Positions 57,566 to 64,000 of a DNA stretch of 64,000 bases are shown piece after piece. Positions within the stretch are counted from its first letter, which is position 1. Every line of letters begins with the position of its first letter. Made by a program: the position numbers and the translations under genes. The notes under the pieces are model-generated. The model was not told where the DNA came from. It worked only from the letters and a program-made list of their open reading frames with translations, and searched no databases. Source of the DNA: Collybiopsis luxurians FD-317 M1 (taxonomy: Eukaryota > Basidiomycota > Agaricomycetes > Agaricales > Omphalotaceae); the NCBI GenBank assembly GCA_000827265.1, contig KN834763.1, positions 836,129-900,128 of the forward strand. The letters run 5' to 3'.

Positions 57566-60500
57566 ATGTCTGCTCCCATCCTCGACCCACCCCTCGGCAC
57601 AATCGTTCAAGTTTCCAACGTCGGCCGTGGTGTTGTTAGGTTCAGTGGCCCAACAGACTTTAAACCAGGAAAATGGATTGGAATCGAGCTCGAGGAGCAG
57701 CGGGGAAAGAATGACGGCTCTGTCGCAGGCGTCAAGTATTTCAACTGCAAGAATGGAATGGGTTATGGCGTCTTTGTGAGACCTGGTCAGATCAAAAAGG
57801 TCTTAGGCAACGAGAGACCTCAGCCCGCTCCCCCTCCAGCGAAGGTACCTACACCAAGACCCGGTCTCGGACACCAGCGCACAAATAGTAATTCCTTAAG
57901 GGCCTCCCCCGGCACTTCCTCCTCTAGCAGGTCGGCTAGTCCTGCAAAGCCGCAGGCCACTGCACCAAAGTTGGTGTCAAGTCCGCCTGCTCGACTTGGG
58001 CAACCGTCTCCGTCGAAAAAAACCTCGCTGCATCAATCCAGGAGGTCCATTTCGTTAAAGCAGCCTCCAGCACTGGACAGACCGGCATCACCAAATGTTC
58101 CAAGGGTCTCCTCGCCTCTGGTGTCGTCTCCATTGGGCCAGACAGCCGACAGTCCCAAGCCAGAACCCAAGCCAGCTCTTGTCGTGGAAGACAATCACGA
58201 CCCCGTCCAAGCCCTCCAAGCTAAAATACGCGTCCTAGAGAATAAACGTGCCGCAGATGCTCTCCATATCCGTGGTCTAGAATCTCGCCTTTCCGAAGCG
58301 GAGGCTTTTGTCTCCCTCCGGCCCAAACTGCAAGCAAAGCTCCAGCAGCAGCAAACAGAGTTGATAGATTTGAAACGTCAACTGACAGAGACCACCCAGC
58401 TCGCCAAAGTCAATGAAGAAAGGGCTGTGGAGAGGGAGGAGCAACTGGAGCTCGCAATGCTCGATAAGGAAATGGCAGACGAGAAGAGGGAGATGTGTGA
58501 GGGAGAATTGGAAGATTTGAAAGAGAGACTGGCGATTGCCGAGGTAGAATTGGAAGTGCTGAGGGAGGAAGCAGAGGTGGAGAAGCAGGGACCGCTTGCT
58601 TCTACGGAAGAATCCAGCAAAGAAATAACGACGTCCCTCCCATACATACAACTAGAAAAACAAAACGAACGTCTCAAAGAAGCTCTCTTACGACTTCGGG
58701 ATATGACACAAGAAACCGATGTGGAGCAGAAACAGAGGATCGGCGAGATGGAACGGGATTTGGAAGGGTTCGACGAACTGAGGCAAGAATATGAATTGAC
58801 AAAAACCAAGTTGTCTACTGCAGAATCGCAGATAGAGCATCTCAAGGTTCAGCTGGATGACGCATTAGGGGCCGAGGATATGTTGGTAACTTTGACGGAA
58901 AGGAATTTAGTATTGGGAGAGGTAAGTTAAAGGACAGATTGGCTAGAACGAACGCTAATCACCCTTGGCCAGAAAATCGAAGAAATGAGGATTACGATAG
59001 AAGATCTCGAGGCCCTCAAGGAACTTTCGGATGAACTGGAGGAAAATCACGTCGAGACCGAAAAGGCATTGACGGAAGATATAGGTGGGTTAATGAAACT
59101 GTTCACTTTCATTACTACTCATTCTTCGCTCACCCAACACAGGATCCTTACAAACTCAACTTGCTGCCTCACAAGTCAGGAATGCCACCCTATCGGATGC
59201 GTGCTCTGATTACGAGGGCACAATCGGACAATTCAGGGAGTTGGTTGAGAGGTTACAGAGGTGTGTGCGCACGCACAATGTGTAGTCCGTTACTCAACCC
59301 ACCCAGTGAATTATCTTCTCTCCGTCTGTCAACAGCTACGGCGGAGTCTACTTCGGCCAGCGCGTTATCGCAGACCGCCGCTATACTCTCAGCAAATATC
59401 AAGCTACAAAGTACTGCCTCCAAGAATCAAGCTAGAATGATGGAATTGGAGATCAAGAGATTGGAGGCGCGAGAGTTGAGGGAGGAATTGGCAGTGTTGG
59501 AGATGTATCTTCCCGCGGTGTATAATGAACAGAGCACGGTGGACCTGGCTGCACTCGAAGGAGGTACTCCTGCTGGAGTCCCCGGGCAAGGAGGAGAAGG
59601 TAGCGGTGCTAGGGGAGATAGAGATGCGTTAAAAGCGTACATGTTCTTCCAGCGCATAGGCTGGAAAGCGGATATCATCAACGCGATTATAGCCCAGACA
59701 CATGGATTACCCGAGTCATTGGATTCTAATGAGGGAGGGATATCGGAGCAACTTGTAGGTATATGTGAGATGAGGGGAAGATTAAGCGGGTGAGAACGAA
59801 TCGGGGAAAAGGAACTGTCCCCTTGACTGACGAGTTTCTGTTTAGGCTTAGTACCCTATGCAAACGATTTGCCGCCGTTCTTCGTCGGGCCGAACCAGAA
59901 ATGTGGCTAGGGATTGGGAGGTTGTATCGAGAGATTGCCCCGTTGGAGAAGAGGCTTGATATTCACGTTGATTTGCTAAGGAGAGACGAGTTCAGGGAGA
60001 GGGAGTGTGTTAGTGATGTTGTCAAGTAAGTGCGAAGCAATGTGCCTAGCTCGACAAGTCTCAGTTGTTTGGCACACTGCAGGATTCAATCACAGTTCAA
60101 CCATCTCGCCGAGATTTATTTCGCGGAGTACTTCTCCGCAAGTTATTCTGGGTGCGTTTAAAGTCCATTTTTAATGCTCGGGCTGACGCTGCTCCCTGCA
60201 GCTACGCCTATGACATTGGCGAAAGACAACTTGGTTCTATTGTTTTGTTTGACTTGGATCTAGACATGTTCGCTGCGAGCATTGGAATGATGAAGACGAG
60301 TGTAGAGGGATTGCTAAAGGAAGATGGCAAGCCTCAACATCATTTCTGCTTCATCGAATTGCTCATCATTGGATTTTGGCACTTTAGAATTTGCCTCGGA
60401 GGCAGACTACGGAGGTTTCGATATTCATAACGAACTTTATGAGCCGCTGCAGAAACTTTTGGAGAGAGCGAAAAGTGCAAAACAGATGTCGAAGAAGATG

Positions 60501-62120
60501 GCGAAACGGTTGGAGGAATTGACGGACCCTACAAACGGAAATCCTAGCGCATTGAAAGCGGAATTGTTAGTACAAATGGAGAGTTGTGGAAATTTGGTGG
60601 GGGAATTGGTAAATTTCGGCATTTCGGTGAGAAAGACTATACAGGATGAGGACGGGGTGCTAATGCAACATATCGAAGCTTGCGCAACAAACACTGTTAC
60701 ATCTTGTAGATGTCAGGGCTGCGAAGATTTCTTTCAAGCTCACCAACATTCTTGGATTCGCGAAACAACAGGCTGCGCAAATTACTTCTTCAACTGCGTT
60801 TAAACCCGGGACGCTGTGGTATGAAGCTGTAGGGAGTGTCATAACGCAATTGTTATCCGAGTCGGGCAAATTGCTTCCACTTACGATGACCCCAGAGAAT
60901 GTTATCAAGATTACAGGTCCTCACCCGCATCCTTGGGTCGCGAGGGTGCCTGAAATCCAGAGAATTTCAACGATCAATGCAGAGGCTGAGAGGAGAATTG
61001 CGTCATTGAGTGATGAGGTACAGTCATTAGTTAGGACGCTCAGAACGAAGGATCAGGCGATGCAAGAGTTGAATGTGAAAGTGGAGCTGATGGAGAGAAG
61101 AGGGGAGCAGGCGAAGAAGCAGAGTGAAGTTATCCTGGGTCTAGAGGGGGAGCTTGGAAAAGCCAGAAAGCAAGAGAAAGCTTACGAGGAAGCGATGGAA
61201 CAACTCCAGGCGGATCTGGACATGTTGGAGAAGGAGAATGGGAGATTGAAGAGCGTGGTTAGTAGCATCGGAGTGGCAGGGGCAGGGGTTGGAGCAGAGG
61301 TGAAGGGCGCTGGACATGTGGGAGTGTCGGAGGGGGAAGGAGGGATGCCGGGCGTTGGAGGCGGAATCGGGGGGATGCAGGTAGAAGGAGGGAGTCTAGA
61401 TCAAGCGCAGCTATTCGATCAAGTGCGTATTATATATATATTCATTTCTATATCGGCATTTACCTACTCTCGTTCTTGCAGTATCATGCTCTTCGAAGCA
61501 CGCTTCGGTTCTTGCGCATGGAGAATGCATACCTCAAGGGGCACGACTTGCTCCAAGAAATCCAGGCGTTACCTGCGATTCCTGATTATAACCCACAAAG
61601 ATCGAGGATTGTCACCCCTCCATTAGATCCTTCCGGACTGTCCGATACTGATATGGAGAGCGATGAGGATGAGAATGACAAGAGTGATGAAGAAGATGAA
61701 GAAGAAGGATCCGAGGAGACAAAACAGGAAGGGCAGAATCGCAAAGGATCTACATCCCATTCGACGGAATTGTCTTTCCCTGCTGAACGCCTGTCCTCTA
61801 TGACCCTTGCAACTGAAGTAAAGATTCTCTACCGCTCCGTCATAAGATATTCTTCTTCCCCGCGGGTGGTGGATCTATCGGAAACAAACAAGAGGAGGCT
61901 GGAAGCTAGTTTGAAGTGTGGTCTCGGACAGGCAAGGCAAAGACAGGAAGAGGTTCAGAATGAGAGGAATGATGTGGCGAGAAGTGGAACGTGGATACCT
62001 CGGAAGAAAATGCCTGTTCAGCAGGTATTGGATAGGAAGTTGAGAGGGGAAAAGCTAAGTATGAAGGTAAGAGGGTTGATGGAGAGAGTGGAGAGAGCGA
62101 GCATTATTAGAGGGGCATAA
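57566..62120 (+). CDS. Dynactin p150-Glued subunit
   Basis: Largest dynactin subunit, which ties dynein to microtubules. ATG 57566. The N-terminal CAP-Gly domain (residues about 10-80) contains GRGVVRFSGPTDFKPGKWIG, GKNDGSVAGVKYF and NGMGYGVFVRPGQIKK, with the GKNDG loop that binds tubulin/EB tails. A Ser/Pro/Lys-rich basic linker follows, then a first long coiled coil (58190-58920, Glu/Leu-rich heptads), the dynactin globular domain (RDALKAYMFFQRIGWKADII, LCKRFAAVLRRAEPEMWLGI), and a second coiled coil (60990-61260). A Gly-rich linker and acidic SDEDENDKSDEEDEEEGSEE precede the end at TAA 62118-62120. Roughly nine introns. Adjacent AP-2 mu is on the opposite strand. Confidence 0.93.
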
Positions 62121-62926
62121 CTTATCTGTTACATTTCTTTTCGCCTTCGATACCCTGGATTCTCTAAAGTATGTCATGTGTAATTGGTCTTGCTGCCACA
62201 AATATCCTTTGTCTTTAATATTCAGGATTCTCCAGAGCAGATATTACGAGTCCAGAATGAAATGAAGGATTCATACTTGCTCAGCCACTTGATTGCTTTC
62301 CGCCTCGGAGAGTCCAGATATGATGCTCACAGCATATTGATCAAGATTGCATGGCCTGCTGCTGAAAGGTGGCCAGCAGTCAAACCCACAGTGAACATTG
62401 ATACAGATACTGTCTGAGGACATAGTGAATATGGACTACTAAGGAAGGGATAGTTAATGCAAGCTATATGGATAATAGCATCCTGGCTTTGCCATATTTC
62501 TCATGAAATGATATGGTGGACATTCACTGTAGCTATTGTGACAATTTACTATGCAAACACAGTGAATACTCACTTGAGGAATGGTGGACATTCACTGTAT
62601 CTCAAGTGAAGCTACAGTAGATGCTGGCTGGGGTGGTAACCCATAACACAGTAAGTTTTTACCATGATCAAGGCTATGATACAATACTAAGCATTCACTG
62701 TAACATGGACTGAGGATGAGGTGGACATTCACTGTGACTGTAGTACTTTTATAGTAAACATTCTCCTTGTTCATTTTGCAAGTGAGGGGTAGTGATGGGC
62801 TCGGGCCTGTTGGGTCAAGTTGGGATTCGGGTTGGGTACTTATACCTGGGCCAGGTCAGGTACACTACCTGAGACCCAACACCCAACTGACAAACCTAAC
62901 AGTCTCTGAATAGGGCAGCAAGTTTA
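62121..62926. repeat. Repeat-rich spacer with repeated GGTGGACATTCACTGT unit
   Basis: This AT-rich block follows the dynactin gene. The 16-bp unit GGTGGACATTCACTGT occurs at 62515-62530, 62583-62598 and 62720-62735, with a shorter CATTCACTGT copy at 62692-62701 and inverted ACAGTGAA forms near 62391 and 62560. An open stretch at about 62220-62417 (LLSHLIAFRLGESRYDAHSI as a sample) reads like a protein but matches no family I know and could be transposon debris. Downstream, TCAGGTA/TACCTGA (62856-62872) forms a perfect 7-bp hairpin inside larger GTTGGGT/ACCCAAC inverted pieces. Consistent with nested mobile-element remains. Confidence 0.6.
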
Positions 62927-63461
62927 ATGGCATCGAGAGGGCCTAGTAGAGGTGTGGGGAGACCTGGGGGTCATTGTTATAACTGTGGAGAGAAGGGACA
63001 TTGGGCTAATAGATGCTCTAAACCCAAGAAAGGCATTCAAGCCAAAAGAGCCCAAGTTGAGGCTGATGGAGATGTTGTTGAAAATGCTGGTTGTGCAAGT
63101 GCCTTTTCTTTGAATCAACTTCGAGACAATTTTTCTGATATTGTACAATGGAATACAAACACAGGTGCCACTTCTCATATGACCCCACATAAAAGCTGGA
63201 TTCGGAATTATACCCCTTATAGAGTTTCGGTTAGACTGGCAGATAATAGAGTAGTTTACTCTGAAGGAGTTGGTAGTGTTCTGTTTTCCCCTATCATTAA
63301 AGGACAAGTTGTTAGAGATGTTGAATTTACTAGAGTACTGCATGTTCCTGCCTTAAATAATAATCTTCTTTTGGTTCTTTACTTGACTAAGCATAGAGGC
63401 TTTCATGTTCACATAAATAGAGATCTTATGGAATTTTCTCTTAATAATACTGTTTTGTTCA
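62927..63461 (+). mobile_element. Ty1/copia retrotransposon fragment (gag knuckle and protease), interrupted
   Basis: An open frame from 62927 carries the CCHC zinc knuckle CYNCGEKGHWANRC of a copia-type Gag, then a linker and the start of the aspartic protease region (NTGATSHMTPH and, downstream, VLHVPALNNNLL, a segment typical of copia Pol just before integrase). The protease triad DTG reads NTG (Asn codon 63158-63160), so the active site is lost in this copy. The frame is broken at 63462 by an inserted LTR. Integrase and reverse transcriptase are not in the window. This is a transposon relic, not a host gene. Confidence 0.85.
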
Positions 63462-63990
63462 TGTCACGAAGCGGTTTACAGCGGAGCGGCTTTCAAGAAC
63501 ACGGTAATCAGTTTAGGCAGAGTCTGGTCCCAATCGACAGAGTTAATTAACTAGTCTACTGGTACAGGCAGGATACTCACCTGGTCCCAATCGACAGAGA
63601 GGTCAAGATGGGGACTCAGGTTACAGACGGTAGGTATATATACTGTAGTAAGCTGTGCGAGGGACTAATGCTACTGGAGGATAAGACGAGAAGCTAATGC
63701 TACTGGAAGACAACAGCTAAGTGACAGCTACGAGAATAAAAGGATAAGGAGCATGTGGTCATGCGACAGATGCGAGAAGAGAAACAAGGAGTAGTTCATT
63801 AATAAAACAATGACAGTGGGAACGAAATAGAAAAGAACAATGATACCATGCGGAGTGGAGATAGGAAGGAGTTATATGTCCAAAAGGTATTGATATGAAA
63901 GTTAGTCATAAATGCGGTCATGTGAAAGGTGTATAGTAAAAGGAAAATGAATAGGGGTTAGGAATAAGTGTTCGTACCGGCTCTATGACA
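63462..63990 (-). mobile_element. Complete LTR of a second retroelement inserted into the copia fragment
   Basis: The 529-bp segment begins TGTCACGAAG and ends CTATGACA, so it has TGTCA/TGACA terminal inverted repeats as LTRs do. Immediately to its right the minus strand reads GAGGGGGTAA, a polypurine tract, which places this as the 3' LTR of an element lying on the minus strand with its internal part beyond base 64000. A minus-strand TATA box (TATATATA at 63635-63642) sits in the expected U3 position. A 19-bp sequence, CTGGTCCCAATCGACAGAG, occurs twice inside (63524-63542 and 63581-63599). Superfamily is not determined; a gypsy-type element is a guess. Confidence 0.75.
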
Positions 63991-64000
63991 TTACCCCCTC
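63991..64000 (-). other. Polypurine tract of the LTR element
   Basis: Minus strand GAGGGGGTAA directly adjoins the LTR boundary and would prime plus-strand DNA synthesis. It continues past the window edge. Confidence 0.65.

Noticed and set aside
58277..58845. Ser/Leu-rich minus-strand frames opposite dynactin
   Set aside because: They are the antisense of Glu/Leu-rich coiled-coil codons, which commonly yield such open frames.

Overview
The window reads as nuclear DNA of a basidiomycete fungus, most likely Agaricomycetes. Genes are densely packed, carry many introns of about 45-70 bp, have short promoters, and encode orthologues of standard eukaryotic proteins. No bacterial or viral replicon features were seen.

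Layout. (1) 1-989 is the 3' part of a pectin methylesterase gene, followed by about 1.8 kb with no supportable gene. (2) 2.8-12 kb: NOG2 (60S biogenesis GTPase, -), raptor/KOG1 (TORC1, +) and aspartate-semialdehyde dehydrogenase (+). (3) 12-19.2 kb: a secreted PEBP-like protein, an RBM5/10-type splicing factor (-), a complex I B15/NDUFB4-like subunit (+), COQ7 (-) and a PGG-motif protein of unknown function (+). (4) 19.2-24 kb: an intron-containing tRNA-Leu (-), RNase Z (+) and an MFS transporter (-). (5) 24.4-32.2 kb, all +: GSK-3 kinase, F-box/WD40 protein, dynein light intermediate chain and a serine-rich unknown. (6) 32.4-40.9 kb: ER glucosidase I (-), an SPFH/band-7 protein, ATG8 and a multi-pass membrane unknown. 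(7) 41-51.9 kb: a Rad57/XRCC3-like recombinase (-), DNA polymerase delta subunit 2 (+) and separase (+). (8) 52-62.1 kb: a PhoD-like phosphatase (+), ESCRT-III Vps2 (-), AP-2 mu (-) and dynactin p150-Glued (+). (9) 62.1-64 kb: a repeat-rich block with a Ty1/copia gag-protease fragment interrupted by a complete LTR of a second retroelement that runs out of the window.

Functional links. Several gene pairs are divergent with only 45-75 bp between start codons and probably share promoters: NOG2/raptor, RBM5-like/NDUFB4-like, recombinase/POLD2 and AP-2 mu/dynactin. The NDUFB4-like and COQ7 genes converge with only 6 bp between stop codons. The recombinase, POLD2 and separase form a run of DNA-replication and chromosome-segregation genes. 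Dynein LIC and dynactin p150 both belong to the dynein motor.

I did not find a clearly new multi-gene system. The best leads are a pectinesterase with a substituted catalytic Asp, candidate GC-AG introns, a possible dual-targeting start in RNase Z, the nested retroelement, and the unknown proteins at 18.2, 30.9 and 39.6 kb. Gene models were spliced by eye; internal exon borders are approximate unless stated.
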